Position numbers and translations under genes: made by a program. The notes under the pieces are model-generated. The model had not been told where the DNA came from and ran no database searches. It saw only the letters and a program-made list of their open reading frames with translations. DNA of 64,000 bases from Pseudomonas yamanorum. Lineage in GTDB: Bacteria; Pseudomonadota; Gammaproteobacteria; Pseudomonadales; Pseudomonadaceae. Positions 10,439 through 20,160 of the stretch are shown in pieces; the first letter of the stretch is position 1; each line of letters begins with the position of its first letter. The stretch spans positions 153,758 to 217,757 of the forward strand of contig NZ_JACARE010000014.1 of NCBI RefSeq assembly GCF_013386765.1, written 5' to 3'.

Positions 10439-11167
10439 ATGAATCCCGTAGCACTTGGCTTACCCAGTATCCTGGCGATTGAAGATGATCCTGTGCTTGG
10501 CGCCTATGTCCATGAGCAGTTGGGCCGCTGTGGCTTCCAGGTGACCTGGTGCCAGGACGGCCAGCAGGGTCTGCAAATGGCCCGCGATCAAAGCTTCGAC
10601 GTGGTGTTGATGGACATCCTGTTGCCGGGCATGGACGGCTTGTCGGTGCTCACGCATTTGCGCCAGAGCCATTCGATCCCGGTGATCCTGATGTCGGCCC
10701 TGGGCGCCGAAGCCGACCGCATCAGCGGCTTTCGCCTGGGGGCGGATGATTACCTGCCCAAGCCATTCAGCATGGCCGAGCTGCGGGTGCGCATCGAAGC
10801 CATACTGCGCCGGGTTGCCCTGGATCGGCGGCCGTTGCCGGCCCTGGCGACGGTGCGCGACGATGCCCTCGGCCTGCGGTTCGATGATGAACTGTGTGAC
10901 GTCTTTCATCGGGAGCACTGGGCCGGGCTGACCCGCAGCGAATATCGCCTGCTGGAAACCCTGTACCGCAACGGCGAGGAAGTCCTCAGCAAAGCCTTCC
11001 TTTACCAGCATGTCTTTCAGCGCGGTTATGCGCCCCATGATCGCAGCCTGGACATGCACATCAGCCAGATTCGTCGCAAGCTCAAGGCCATAGGCTACAG
11101 CGAGCGGGAAGTGCGCACGGTGTGGGGCAAGGGCTATGTGTTGAGCGGTCACGATGACGGGCTTTAA
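10439..11167 (+). CDS. OmpR-family response regulator, PirR/PfeR-like
   Basis: A 242-residue regulator. The receiver domain has phospho-acceptor Asp in VVLMDILLPGMDG and the switch lysine in YLPKPFS; the C-terminal winged helix contains LTRSEYRLLETL and DMHISQIRRKLK. The ATG at 10439 lacks a clear ribosome site; a TTG at 10427 with GAG seven bases upstream is an alternative. It overlaps the kinase gene by 14 bases. In P. aeruginosa the pair next to gacS is pirRS (iron-siderophore receptor control), but no TonB receptor gene follows here. Confidence 0.88.
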   Translation: MNPVALGLPSILAIEDDPVLGAYVHEQLGRCGFQVTWCQDGQQGLQMARDQSFDVVLMDILLPGMDGLSVLTHLRQSHSIPVILMSALGAEADRISGFRLGADDYLPKPFSMAELRVRIEAILRRVALDRRPLPALATVRDDALGLRFDDELCDVFHREHWAGLTRSEYRLLETLYRNGEEVLSKAFLYQHVFQRGYAPHDRSLDMHISQIRRKLKAIGYSEREVRTVWGKGYVLSGHDDGL

Positions 11168-12524
11168 GGCCACCCTCAAACGGCTGCCGGGCAAGCATTC
11201 GTTATTCTGGAAACTGGCCTGCCTGCTGATAGCCTTCTGCTTGCTGATGATCTGGCTCAGTTGGTCCTGGGGCCGGTACATGGAAGAGCAGAATGCCTTT
11301 CTGTCCAGTGAGGCCCGCGCCACTTTGAGCGGTTATGCGGCCGGCGCGGAACTGGCCTGGAACAAAGGCGGCAACGCCGGTGTAGATGCGTGGTTGAGCA
11401 CCATGGGCAAGCACGAGCGCACGTGGCTGGGCGTTATCGGTAACGATCTGCAATCCCTGAGCAGCTACCCGCTGACAGACAAGGAAAGCCAGCGCCTGAC
11501 CTTCCTGCGTGGCCTGGACTGGCCCGTCAGCCGGCATGCCAAAGGCCTGCCGTGGTTGAAAATCCCGTTTCCGGGTGACCCGGGTGCGGGATCCCTGGTG
11601 ATTGAATTGCCACGGCGCTTTATGCCCGGGCAAAACCAATTGTTCTGGCGGATCGTGACCAATGGCGTGATTCCCGGCCTGTTCACCCTGCTGTTGTGCA
11701 TCGGCCTTTACCGGTTGCTGATCATGCCCCTGAACCATCTGCGGGAGCAGGCCAATGCCTGGCGTGCCGACCAGCTGAGCACCCGGCTGTCCCGCGACAC
11801 CACCAGCCGCCAGGATGAGCTGGGGGAATTGGGCCGCGCGTTTGACCAGATGTCTGAACGCTTGCAAGGCACCGTGGCCCTGCAACAGCAAATGCTGCGG
11901 GATTTGTCCCATGAGTTGCGCACGCCGCTGAGCCGCTTGCGCGTCGCCTGCGACAGCGAGCAGGACCTGACCCAACTGCGCGAACGCCTGGGCCGGGAAG
12001 TCGACGGCATGCAACGCCTGGTGGAAGACACCTTGCAACTGGCCTGGCTCGACACCGAACGTGCGCCGCTGCCCAAGGAGGACATCCAGGTGCAGGCGCT
12101 GTGGGACATGCTCCGGGAAAACGCCTGTTTTGAAAGTGGTTGGCCGCCGTCACGTTTACAGTGCGAACTTGAGGCTGACTGCTGGGTACGCGGCAATCTG
12201 AACCTGCTGGCCCAGGCGCTGGAAAACATCCTGCGCAATGCCATCCGGCATTCTCCGCAAAACGGGACGGTGCAATTGGGCGGGCAACGCGAGGGTGATC
12301 ATTGGCACTTGTGGCTGGAAGACCAGGGCGGCGGGATCGATGAATTGGAGTTGGAGCGGATCTTTGCGCCGTTCACCCGGCTGGACGGTTCACGCCCTGG
12401 CGACGGCGGCTTCGGCCTGGGGTTGAGCATTGCGCGCAACGCCGTGCAGCGCCAGGACGGCAGCCTATGGGCGGTAAACACCGGCCAGGGGTTGCGCGTG
12501 CATATGCGCCTGCTGGCTCGCTAG
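11154..12524 (+). CDS. Sensor histidine kinase, PirS/PfeS-like
   Basis: A 456-residue kinase: TM at about 18-40, a periplasmic domain of about 130 residues, TM at about 173-193, HAMP, HisKA (phospho-His in LRDLSHELRTPLSRL), and ATPase motifs (NILRNAIRHSP, EDQGGGI, FGLGLSIA). The ATG at 11154 lies inside the regulator's last codons, the usual RR-HK coupling. The signal is unknown; iron or siderophore sensing is inferred only from position and similarity to the P. aeruginosa pair. Confidence 0.9.
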   Translation: MTGFKATLKRLPGKHSLFWKLACLLIAFCLLMIWLSWSWGRYMEEQNAFLSSEARATLSGYAAGAELAWNKGGNAGVDAWLSTMGKHERTWLGVIGNDLQSLSSYPLTDKESQRLTFLRGLDWPVSRHAKGLPWLKIPFPGDPGAGSLVIELPRRFMPGQNQLFWRIVTNGVIPGLFTLLLCIGLYRLLIMPLNHLREQANAWRADQLSTRLSRDTTSRQDELGELGRAFDQMSERLQGTVALQQQMLRDLSHELRTPLSRLRVACDSEQDLTQLRERLGREVDGMQRLVEDTLQLAWLDTERAPLPKEDIQVQALWDMLRENACFESGWPPSRLQCELEADCWVRGNLNLLAQALENILRNAIRHSPQNGTVQLGGQREGDHWHLWLEDQGGGIDELELERIFAPFTRLDGSRPGDGGFGLGLSIARNAVQRQDGSLWAVNTGQGLRVHMRLLAR

Positions 12525-12527
12525 CAC

Positions 12528-13043
12528 TTACCCCCTGCGCTGTTTGCGTTTTTTCCACTGGCGGGCGACCCACCAGCGCCAGTAACCCATGGTCAGGCAA
12601 TACCCCAGCGCCGCCATCACCAGCCCCAATACCACCGAGCCCAGCAGGAAGGGTTGCCACAGCGTCGACAGCTGCCCGCTGATCCACTCCCAGGTCAGCT
12701 CGTCGGGCATGCTGCGGGGCGGCACGTTCATCAGCCAGGCGCCCGTCATGTAGGTGCAGAAGAACACCGGCGGCATGGTGATCGGGTTGGTCAGCCAGAC
12801 CAGGCTGACGGCAATCGGCATGTTGCCGCGCACGCTGATGGCGAGGACGGCCGCCAGCAGCATTTGCAAGGGAATAGGGATAAATGCCGCGAACAGGCCC
12901 ACCGCCATGGCGCGGGCAACCGAGTGCCGATTGAGGTGCCAGAGGTTCGGGTCATGCAGCAATTTGCCGAGAAAGCGTAAGGACTTGTGTTCCCGAATGC
13001 TGGTCGGATCAGGCATGTACCGTTTGAATAAGCGCCGTGGCAT
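12528..13043 (-). CDS. DUF2062 inner-membrane protein
   Basis: A 171-residue protein with three or four hydrophobic spans and the DUF2062 signature (ARAMAVGLFAAFIPIPLQM, VSLVWLTNPITMPPVF). It is divergent from comEC, as in P. aeruginosa. It ends three bases from the sensor-kinase stop, an unusually tight convergent junction with no terminator visible. Function unknown. Confidence 0.85.
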   Translation of the reverse strand: MPRRLFKRYMPDPTSIREHKSLRFLGKLLHDPNLWHLNRHSVARAMAVGLFAAFIPIPLQMLLAAVLAISVRGNMPIAVSLVWLTNPITMPPVFFCTYMTGAWLMNVPPRSMPDELTWEWISGQLSTLWQPFLLGSVVLGLVMAALGYCLTMGYWRWWVARQWKKRKQRRG

Positions 13044-13178
13044 AAGGGGTCCAGGTCAGTTCGAGGGGCAAGTATGCCCGCATTCCATGAACGGGAAATT
13101 CAGACTTTGTGACAAATAATAATAGGCCGCATTTACAGGCCGGCTAAGACTCAATGGGTCACTTTCAAGGAAAGATCC

Positions 13179-15482
13179 ATGAGAACAGGGATGTTCGCAC
13201 TCGCGCTGGGGCTGCTCGCCTTGCGCTTTTTACCCGTGTTGCCGTCCAGCGGCTGGCTGCTGTTGATGCCGGTGCTGGCCCTGATGTTGTTGCCTTTTCG
13301 TACGTATCCGCTGGCGTTTTTTCTGCTCGGATTGAGCTGGGCCTGCCTCAGTGCACAGTGGGCACTGGATGATCGATTGGCCCCGCGTCTGGATGGCCAG
13401 ACCCGCTGGGTGGAGGGGCGTGTTACCGGGTTACCGCAGCAGACGGGCGACGGTGTGCGCTTCGAACTGACCGACAGCCGGTCACGCAAGGAGCTGCTGC
13501 CCAAGCATATCCGCGTGTCCTGGCGTGGTGGCCCGCCGGTTCAAAGTGGTGAGCGCTGGCGGTTGGCCGTCACGCTCAAGCGCCCCGCCGGCTTGCTGAA
13601 TGCCGAGGGTTTTGACTATGAGGCCTGGTTGCTGGCCCAGCGGATTGGCGCCGCCGGTTCGGTCAAGGATGGTCAGCGGCTGGCGCCTGCGCGGCATGCC
13701 TGGCGTGACGGGATTCGCCAGCGGTTGTTGGCGGTGGATGCCCAAGGGCGCGAGGCGGGCCTGGCGGCGTTGGTGCTCGGGGATGGTTCCGGGTTGGCCG
13801 CCGAGGATTGGCAGGTCCTGCAAGCGACCGGCACCGTGCATTTATTGGTGATTTCCGGTCAGCACATTGGCCTGCTGGCGGGGTTGATCTATGGCCTGGT
13901 TGCCGGTCTGGCGCGTTACGGATGTTGGCCGAAACCCTTGCCGTGGTTGCCCTGGGCCTGTGGCTTGGCATTCGCTGCGGCGCTGGGCTACGGCCTGTTG
14001 GCGGGTTTCGAAGTGCCGGTGCAGCGGGCCTGCGTAATGGTGGGATTGGTCTTGCTGTGGCGCCTGCGCTTTCGTCACCTGGGCATCTGGTGGCCGCTGT
14101 TGCTGGCGCTGAATGCCGTACTGATCCTCGAACCGCTGGCCAGCCTGCAACCGGGATTCTGGCTGTCGTTTGCAGCGGTGGCCGTGCTGGTTTTGGCGTT
14201 CAGTGGTCGGCTGGGGCCGTGGAGTGCCTGGCAGGCCTGGACCCGGGCCCAATGGTTGATTGCCATCGGCCTGTTTCCATTGCTGCTGGTGCTCGGCCTG
14301 CCCATCAGCCTGAGCGGGCCGCTGGCCAACCTGGTGGCGGTGCCGTGGATCAGCCTGGTGGTATTGCCCCTGGCGTTGCTGGGTACGGCGTTATTGCCGC
14401 TGCCTTATATAGGTGAGGGGTTGTTATGGCTGGCGGGTGGCACGCTGGGCTGGCTGTTCAAGGCCCTGGCGCTGCTGGCGCAGTACGTGCCGGCCTGGGT
14501 CCCGGCGCAAGTACCGGCAGGCTATTGGCTGGTGAGTGCGTTGGGCGCGGTGCTGTTATTGATGCCCAAGGGCATCCCGTTTCGGCTGCTGGGGTGGCCG
14601 ATGTTGCTGCTGGCGGTGTTTCCACCTCGGGAGTCGGTGCCCCATGGGCGGGTCGAGGTGGTGCAGCTGGATGTTGGCCAAGGGCTGTCGATCATCCTGC
14701 GCACCCGCAACCATGTGCTGCTGTATGACGCCGGGCCGCGCTCCGGCGAGTTCGACCTGGGCGCTCGTGTCGTGTTGCCCGCGTTGCGCAAGCTGGGGGT
14801 AGCGGAGCTGGACGTGATGCTGCTCAGCCATGCCGACGCTGATCATGCCGGTGGTGCATTGGCTGTCGCCCAAGGGATGCCGATCAAGCGTGTGATAGGC
14901 GGTGAAACAGAGCGGTTGCCAGTCTCTCTCGGTACTCAACCCTGTGTCAGCGGCGAGCAGTGGCAGTGGGACGGCGTGACGTTCGAGCTATGGCAATGGC
15001 CTGATGCGACGGACGGTAACCAGATGTCCTGCGTATTGCTCGTGCAGGCCAATGGCGAGCGGTTGTTGCTGACCGGGGATATTGACCGCGAGGCCGAGCG
15101 AGCATTGCTCGCCACACCCTTGGGCGCCCCTGTCGATTGGCTGCAAGCGCCGCATCATGGCAGCCGCAGCTCGTCTTCATGGCCATTCCTGCTGCGCCTG
15201 GCGCCCAAGGCCGTATTGATTTCCCGAGGCCGCAGCAATGGGTTTGGCCATCCGCATCCGCAGGTGCTGGAGCGTTACCAGGCCATGGGCAGCGCGATTT
15301 ATGACAGTGCCGAACAAGGCGCGCTGCGCCTGCAACTGGGCAGCTTCCAGCCGCCGGTGGCTGTGCGCAGCCAGCGGCGTTTCTGGCGCGAGCGCCCGCC
15401 GCAAAACAGCGTTACCAAAGACCGGCCCCTGCGACAGGATGCTCTGGGGCAGGCCAGCCCTTCCACCGGACCCTTATGGTAA
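13179..15482 (+). CDS. comEC: ComEC/Rec2 DNA-uptake channel protein
   Basis: A 767-residue polytopic protein: N-terminal OB-like region (GRVTGLPQQTGDGVRFEL), the competence domain with VLLVISGQHIGLLAGL-type helices and repeated membrane spans to about 480, then a metallo-beta-lactamase-like domain with the metal motif LSHADADHAGG near 550 and LLTGDI, HHGSRSSS. ComEC carries single-stranded DNA across the inner membrane and the C-terminal domain may degrade the other strand. AAGGAAAG precedes ATG 13179. Full length. Confidence 0.93.
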   Translation: MRTGMFALALGLLALRFLPVLPSSGWLLLMPVLALMLLPFRTYPLAFFLLGLSWACLSAQWALDDRLAPRLDGQTRWVEGRVTGLPQQTGDGVRFELTDSRSRKELLPKHIRVSWRGGPPVQSGERWRLAVTLKRPAGLLNAEGFDYEAWLLAQRIGAAGSVKDGQRLAPARHAWRDGIRQRLLAVDAQGREAGLAALVLGDGSGLAAEDWQVLQATGTVHLLVISGQHIGLLAGLIYGLVAGLARYGCWPKPLPWLPWACGLAFAAALGYGLLAGFEVPVQRACVMVGLVLLWRLRFRHLGIWWPLLLALNAVLILEPLASLQPGFWLSFAAVAVLVLAFSGRLGPWSAWQAWTRAQWLIAIGLFPLLLVLGLPISLSGPLANLVAVPWISLVVLPLALLGTALLPLPYIGEGLLWLAGGTLGWLFKALALLAQYVPAWVPAQVPAGYWLVSALGAVLLLMPKGIPFRLLGWPMLLLAVFPPRESVPHGRVEVVQLDVGQGLSIILRTRNHVLLYDAGPRSGEFDLGARVVLPALRKLGVAELDVMLLSHADADHAGGALAVAQGMPIKRVIGGETERLPVSLGTQPCVSGEQWQWDGVTFELWQWPDATDGNQMSCVLLVQANGERLLLTGDIDREAERALLATPLGAPVDWLQAPHHGSRSSSSWPFLLRLAPKAVLISRGRSNGFGHPHPQVLERYQAMGSAIYDSAEQGALRLQLGSFQPPVAVRSQRRFWRERPPQNSVTKDRPLRQDALGQASPSTGPLW

Positions 15483-15513
15483 AGTGGCGCACTTTTTCGA
15501 GGGGACATTCACT

Positions 15514-16149
15514 GTGTGGGAATTGGTCAAATCCGGCGGCTGGATGATGTTGCCGATCATTTTGAGTTCCATCGCCGCACTCGGCATCATCGCCGAACGC
15601 CTGTGGACCCTGCGTGCCAGCCGTGTAACACCTGACCACCTGCTGGGCCAGGTCTGGGGCTGGATCAAGAACAAGCAGCTCGACAAGGCCAAGCTCAAGG
15701 AACTGCGCGCCAACTCGCCCCTGGGTGAAATCCTCGCCGCCGGCCTTGCCAACTCCAAGCATGGTCGCGAGATCATGAAGGAGTGCATCGAAGAGGCTGC
15801 CGCCCGGGTCATCCATGAGCTGGAGCGCTATATCAATGCCCTGGGCACCATCGCGGCCATGGCGCCATTGCTCGGGCTGCTCGGCACCGTGCTGGGCATG
15901 ATCGATATTTTCAGCTCCTTCATGGGCTCGGGCATGACCACCAACGCCGCGGTGCTGGCCGGTGGTATTTCCAAGGCCTTGATCACCACGGCGGCGGGCC
16001 TGATGGTCGGTATTCCTTCGGTGTTCTTCCACCGTTTCCTGCAACGGCGCATCGATGAGCTGGTGGTGGGCATGGAGCAGGAGGCCATCAAGCTGGTGGA
16101 AGTGGTGCAGGGCGACCGTGACGTGGACTTCGTTGAGGGCAACGCGTGA
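15514..16149 (+). CDS. exbB: ExbB/TolQ family proton-channel protein
   Basis: A 211-residue MotA/TolQ/ExbB protein with three membrane spans, including the conserved NALGTIAAMAPLLGLLGTVLGMI and GGISKALITTAAGLMVGIPS helices. With ExbD it forms a proton-driven motor. No tonB lies nearby; the linkage to lpxK and kdsB is conserved in pseudomonads and suggests an envelope role rather than iron uptake. GTG at 15514 has GAGGGG nine bases upstream. ExbD overlaps by four bases. Confidence 0.92.
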   Translation: MWELVKSGGWMMLPIILSSIAALGIIAERLWTLRASRVTPDHLLGQVWGWIKNKQLDKAKLKELRANSPLGEILAAGLANSKHGREIMKECIEEAAARVIHELERYINALGTIAAMAPLLGLLGTVLGMIDIFSSFMGSGMTTNAAVLAGGISKALITTAAGLMVGIPSVFFHRFLQRRIDELVVGMEQEAIKLVEVVQGDRDVDFVEGNA

Positions 16150-16574
16150 AATTTCGCCGCAAGCAACGGGAAAACGTCGATATCAACCTGGCGTCGTTGA
16201 TCGACGTGGTGTTTATCCTGCTGCTGTTTTTTGTCGTCACCACCACCTTTACCCGGGAAACCCAACTGCGGGTCGACCTGCCGGAAGCCGTCAGCGGCTC
16301 CCCGGCGGAAGACCAGCAGGCCAAGCAACTGGACATCGCCATCAGCGCCGATGGCGTGTTCTCGGTGAATAACCAGTTGCTGGAGAAAAACGACCTGGCC
16401 AGCCTGATGGATGCGCTGCAAAAAGAGTCGGGCGGTGATACCAACCTGCCACTTTCCATCAGCGCCGATGGCAATACCAAGCATCAGGCCGTAATCACGG
16501 CAATGGACGCTGCCGGCAAGCTCGGCTTCAGCCATTTGCGCATGACCACCGTCGAGGCGGCGAGCCAACCCTGA
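16146..16574 (+). CDS. exbD: ExbD/TolR family biopolymer transport protein
   Basis: A 142-residue protein with one N-terminal membrane span. The proton-binding aspartate is Asp20 in [16 protein letters not shown], followed by a periplasmic domain. Partner of the ExbB above. The GTG start at 16146 is within a GTGA overlap with the exbB stop, and its own stop overlaps the lpxK ATG (TGATG), so the three are translationally coupled. Confidence 0.93.
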   Translation: MKFRRKQRENVDINLASLIDVVFILLLFFVVTTTFTRETQLRVDLPEAVSGSPAEDQQAKQLDIAISADGVFSVNNQLLEKNDLASLMDALQKESGGDTNLPLSISADGNTKHQAVITAMDAAGKLGFSHLRMTTVEAASQP

Positions 16575-17584
16575 TGGCCATCACCGATCGTTTGCTCAAG
16601 GCCTGGTACGAAGGCCATCCGGCGCTCGCGTTGTTGCAGCCGCTGGAATCCCTCTATCGCCGGGTGGTACAGCGCAAACGCGCGCGGTTCCTGGCGGGCG
16701 AGGGCGAGATCTATCAGTCGCCGGTGCCGGTCGTGGTGGTGGGCAACATCACCGTCGGCGGCACCGGCAAGACCCCCTTGATTCTCTGGCTGATCGACCA
16801 TTGCCAGCGCAGCGGCTTGCGCGTCGGTGTGGTGAGCCGCGGCTATGGCGCCAAGCCGCCAGCGTTTCCATGGCGGGTCGAAGCCAGTCACACCGCCGCG
16901 CAGGCGGGGGATGAACCGCTGCTGATCGTGCAGCGCAGCGGCGTACCGCTGATGATCGATCCCGACCGCAGCCGCGCGGTAAAGGCGCTGCTGGCCAGCG
17001 AAACCCTCGACCTGATTCTCTCCGACGACGGCCTGCAACATTACCGCCTGGCCCGTGACCTGGAACTGGTATTGATTGATGCCGCTCGTGGGCTCGGTAA
17101 CCGTCGCTGCCTGCCGGCGGGCCCGTTGCGCGAGCCGGTCGAGCGTTTGCAGAGCGTCGATGCGCTGCTTTACAACGGCGCGGGTTCTGACCGTGACGAC
17201 GGTTTTGCCTTTCGCCTGCTGCCCACCACGCTGGTCAACCTGCACACCGGCGAACGCAAACCCGTCGATCACTTCCCGGCGGGGCAGCAGGTGCACGCGG
17301 TGGCCGGCATCGGTAACCCGCAACGTTTCTTCAACACCCTTGAAACGCTACACTGGCGCCCAATACCCCATGCTTTTGCCGACCACGCGCCGTATAGCGC
17401 CGAGGTCTTGAATTTCACACCGGCACTGCCGTTGGTCATGACGGAAAAGGACGCGGTGAAGTGCCGCGCCTTTGCCAGGCCCGACTGGTGGTACCTTGCG
17501 GTGGACGCGGCACCGTCACCGGCGTTTGTCGCCTGGTTCGACACGCAGTTGATGCGCTTGCTGCCCGCTCGCCTTTTGCCTTAA
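16574..17584 (+). CDS. lpxK: Tetraacyldisaccharide 4'-kinase LpxK
   Basis: A 336-residue inner-membrane-associated kinase that adds the 4'-phosphate to the lipid A disaccharide precursor, making lipid IVA. It has the Walker A motif VGGTGKT at 61-67 after VVVVGNIT, then VSRGYG and [17 protein letters not shown]. Length matches E. coli LpxK (328). Coupled by TGATG to exbD and followed 25 bases later by the Trm112-like gene. Confidence 0.96.
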   Translation: MAITDRLLKAWYEGHPALALLQPLESLYRRVVQRKRARFLAGEGEIYQSPVPVVVVGNITVGGTGKTPLILWLIDHCQRSGLRVGVVSRGYGAKPPAFPWRVEASHTAAQAGDEPLLIVQRSGVPLMIDPDRSRAVKALLASETLDLILSDDGLQHYRLARDLELVLIDAARGLGNRRCLPAGPLREPVERLQSVDALLYNGAGSDRDDGFAFRLLPTTLVNLHTGERKPVDHFPAGQQVHAVAGIGNPQRFFNTLETLHWRPIPHAFADHAPYSAEVLNFTPALPLVMTEKDAVKCRAFARPDWWYLAVDAAPSPAFVAWFDTQLMRLLPARLLP

Positions 17585-17608
17585 AACGCTGCTCTCCAGG
17601 ACACACTC

Positions 17609-17794
17609 ATGGACACCAAACTGCTCGATATCCTCGCTTGCCCGATCTGCAAAGGCCCGCTCAAGCTCAGCGCCGACAAAACCGAGCTGATCAGCAAGGG
17701 CGCCGGCCTGGCGTACCCGATCCGTGATGGGATTCCGGTAATGCTCGAAAGCGAAGCCCGTACCCTGACCACCGACGAGCGCCTGGATAAATGA
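17609..17794 (+). CDS. Trm112/YcaR family small zinc-ribbon-like protein
   Basis: A 61-residue protein with the family motifs [34 protein letters not shown]. Only one CxxC pair is present. The bacterial family's role is unclear; it is regularly found between lpxK and kdsB. Its stop overlaps the kdsB start by four bases (ATGA). Confidence 0.92.
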   Translation: MDTKLLDILACPICKGPLKLSADKTELISKGAGLAYPIRDGIPVMLESEARTLTTDERLDK

Positions 17795-18555
17795 CCACCG
17801 CCTTCACTGTTGTCATCCCGTCCCGCTACGCCTCCACCCGCCTGCCCGGCAAACCACTGCAACTGATCGGCGATAAGCCGATGATCCAGCTGGTGTGGGA
17901 ACAGGCCTGCAAAAGCAGCGCCGAACGGGTGGTGGTCGCGACCGACGATCCGCGCATCATCGAGGCCTGCAAAGGCTTTGGTGCCGAAGCGGTGCTGACC
18001 CGTGAAGACCACAATTCCGGCACCGACCGCCTGGCCGAAGTGGCCACCAAGCTGGGGCTGGCGGCGGACGCCATCGTGGTCAACGTGCAAGGCGACGAGC
18101 CGTTGATTCCGCCCTGCGTGATCGACCAGGTGGCCGCCAACCTGGCAGCCCATGGCGAAGCCCGCATGGCGACCCTGGCCGAGCCGATTGAAGACATCGA
18201 GACCCTGTTCAACCCCAACGTGGTGAAAGTGGTCAGTGACATCAATGGCCTGGCGCTGACCTTCAGCCGCTCCACCTTGCCATGGGCGCGGGATGCGTTT
18301 GCCAAGCAGCCTGACGTGCTGCCGGCGGGCGTGCCTTACCGCCGCCACATCGGCATCTACGCCTACCGCGCCGGTTTCCTGCATGACTTCGTCAGCTGGG
18401 GCCCGTGCTGGCTGGAAAATACCGAATCCCTGGAACAACTGCGGGCTCTGTGGCACGGCGTGCGCATCCACGTGGGCGATGCCCTGGAAGCGCCACCGGC
18501 CGGTGTCGACACCCCTGAAGACCTCGAGCGCGTTCGTCGCCTGCTGGGGGCCTGA
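17791..18555 (+). CDS. kdsB: 3-deoxy-manno-octulosonate cytidylyltransferase KdsB
   Basis: A 254-residue nucleotidyltransferase that activates Kdo with CTP to CMP-Kdo for LPS inner core. Motifs: [16 protein letters not shown] at the N terminus, [18 protein letters not shown] and RHIGIYAYR. Length equals E. coli KdsB within a few residues. Overlaps its neighbours at both ends (ATGA with the upstream gene, one base with the phosphatase). Confidence 0.96.
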   Translation: MTTAFTVVIPSRYASTRLPGKPLQLIGDKPMIQLVWEQACKSSAERVVVATDDPRIIEACKGFGAEAVLTREDHNSGTDRLAEVATKLGLAADAIVVNVQGDEPLIPPCVIDQVAANLAAHGEARMATLAEPIEDIETLFNPNVVKVVSDINGLALTFSRSTLPWARDAFAKQPDVLPAGVPYRRHIGIYAYRAGFLHDFVSWGPCWLENTESLEQLRALWHGVRIHVGDALEAPPAGVDTPEDLERVRRLLGA

Positions 18556-19019
18556 TGCAGGTTCTGTTCGTCTGCCTGGGCAACATCTGCCGTTCACCGA
18601 CGGCAGAAGGCGTGTTGCGCCACAAACTGCGGGAAGCCGGCCTGGCTGATCAGGTTGAAGTGGCCTCCGCCGGCACCGGTGAATGGCACGTGGGCAATCC
18701 GCCGGACAAGCGCAGCCAGCGGGCAGCGCTGCAGCGTGGCTACGACTTGTCGGCCCAGCGGGCCCAGCAGGTCTCCCGGGCCGACTTTTCCCGCTACGAC
18801 CTGATCCTGGCCATGGACCAGAGCAACCTGCGTAACCTCAAGGCCATGCAGCCGGCCCAGGGCAAGGCGGACCTGGATCTGTTCCTGCGCCGTTACGACT
18901 CGGTGGTGGATGAAGTACCGGACCCTTACTACGAAGGCGACCAAGGCTTCGAAACCGTCCTCGACCTGATCGAGCGCGCGTGTGACTTGTTGGTGATTGA
19001 ATTGAAGGGCCGGTTATGA
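18555..19019 (+). CDS. Low-molecular-weight protein-tyrosine phosphatase
   Basis: A 154-residue LMW-PTP with the P-loop CLGNICRS (Cys7 to Arg13) and the general acid in VPDPYYEGD (Asp123). No tyrosine kinase or exopolysaccharide locus is adjacent, so the target is not indicated; the position between kdsB and murB is conserved in pseudomonads. TGATG coupling to kdsB; overlaps murB by four bases. Confidence 0.93.
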   Translation: MQVLFVCLGNICRSPTAEGVLRHKLREAGLADQVEVASAGTGEWHVGNPPDKRSQRAALQRGYDLSAQRAQQVSRADFSRYDLILAMDQSNLRNLKAMQPAQGKADLDLFLRRYDSVVDEVPDPYYEGDQGFETVLDLIERACDLLVIELKGRL

Positions 19020-20035
19020 CGTTGCAGGTGCAAGCCCAGGTTTCGCTCAAACCGTTCAACAGCTTTGGCATCGACGTGCGCGCCCGGCTGTTTGCCGAGG
19101 CCCATAACGATAGCGACGTGCGTGAAGCCCTGGCCTATGCCGCCGGGCATCAACTGCCATTGCTGGTGATTGGCGGCGGCAGCAATCTGTTGCTGACCCA
19201 GGATATCGACGCGCTGGTGCTGCGCATGGCCAGCCAGGGCATCCGGGTCGTGCAGGATGATGGCATCCAGGTGGTGGTTGAGGCCGAAGCTGGCGAAGCC
19301 TGGCATCCGTTTGTGCTGTGGACCTTGGCCCAGGGTTTTTCCGGCCTGGAAAATCTCAGCCTGATCCCCGGCACCGTTGGCGCCGCTCCCATGCAGAACA
19401 TCGGCGCCTATGGTGTGGAGATCAAGGACGTGTTCGCCGGCCTGACCGCCCTCGATCGCCACACCGGCGAGCTGCGGGATTTCAGCCTGGCCGAGTGCAA
19501 CTTTGCCTACCGCGACAGCCTCTTCAAGCACGAAACCGGCCGCTGGCTGATCCTTAGGGTGCGTTTTGCCTTGAGTCGCGCCGTGCATCTGAAGCTTGAG
19601 TACGGGCCGGTGCAACAGCGCCTGACCGAGCAAGGCATTACGCAGGCAAGCCCGAGCGACGTCAGCCGCGCCATTTGCAGTATTCGCAGCGAGAAACTGC
19701 CGGACCCGGCGGTGCTCGGCAATGCCGGCAGCTTCTTCAAGAACCCGCTGGTGTCCCAGGCGCTGGCCGCCGAGTTGCAGCTTCAATATCCAGACATGGT
19801 GGCTTACCCCCAGGCCGACGGGCAGATGAAACTGGCCGCTGGCTGGCTGATCGACAAGGCCGGCTGGAAGGGCTTTCGCGACGGTGATGCCGGCGTGCAT
19901 CGCTTGCAGGCACTGGTGCTGGTGAACTACGGCGCGGCCACCGGCCAGGACATTGCCGGCCTGGCGCTGCGTATCCAGCAGGACATCGAACAGCGTTTCC
20001 AGGTGGTGCTGGAAATGGAGCCCAATCGCTATTGA
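19016..20035 (+). CDS. murB: UDP-N-acetylenolpyruvoylglucosamine reductase MurB (type I)
   Basis: A 339-residue FAD enzyme that reduces the enolpyruvyl group to give UDP-MurNAc. It shows the FAD-binding LLVIGGGSNLLL, the segment GLENLSLIPGTVGAAPMQNIGAYGVEI, YRDSLFK, and the catalytic serine region GNAGSFFKNP. Length fits type I (E. coli 342). Last gene of the exbB-murB run; a terminator follows within 30 bases. Confidence 0.96.
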   Translation: MTLQVQAQVSLKPFNSFGIDVRARLFAEAHNDSDVREALAYAAGHQLPLLVIGGGSNLLLTQDIDALVLRMASQGIRVVQDDGIQVVVEAEAGEAWHPFVLWTLAQGFSGLENLSLIPGTVGAAPMQNIGAYGVEIKDVFAGLTALDRHTGELRDFSLAECNFAYRDSLFKHETGRWLILRVRFALSRAVHLKLEYGPVQQRLTEQGITQASPSDVSRAICSIRSEKLPDPAVLGNAGSFFKNPLVSQALAAELQLQYPDMVAYPQADGQMKLAAGWLIDKAGWKGFRDGDAGVHRLQALVLVNYGAATGQDIAGLALRIQQDIEQRFQVVLEMEPNRY

Positions 20036-20059
20036 ACTAAGCTTGTTTTTTGACGCACC

Positions 20060-20085
20060 AAGCCCTGCATTGCAGGGCTTTTTTA
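20060..20085 (+). terminator. Rho-independent terminator of the exbB-murB operon
   Basis: AAGCCCTGCA pairs with TGCAGGGCTT around a minimal AT-rich turn, followed by a run of six T. It closes the operon 25 bases after murB. Confidence 0.88.
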
Positions 20086-20160
20086 TTTGCGCTGAGTTAA
20101 CTTAGCTGACTACTCATATTTTTATCCGCTCACGGAAGATTGGCAGGAGGCGAACGCCTG

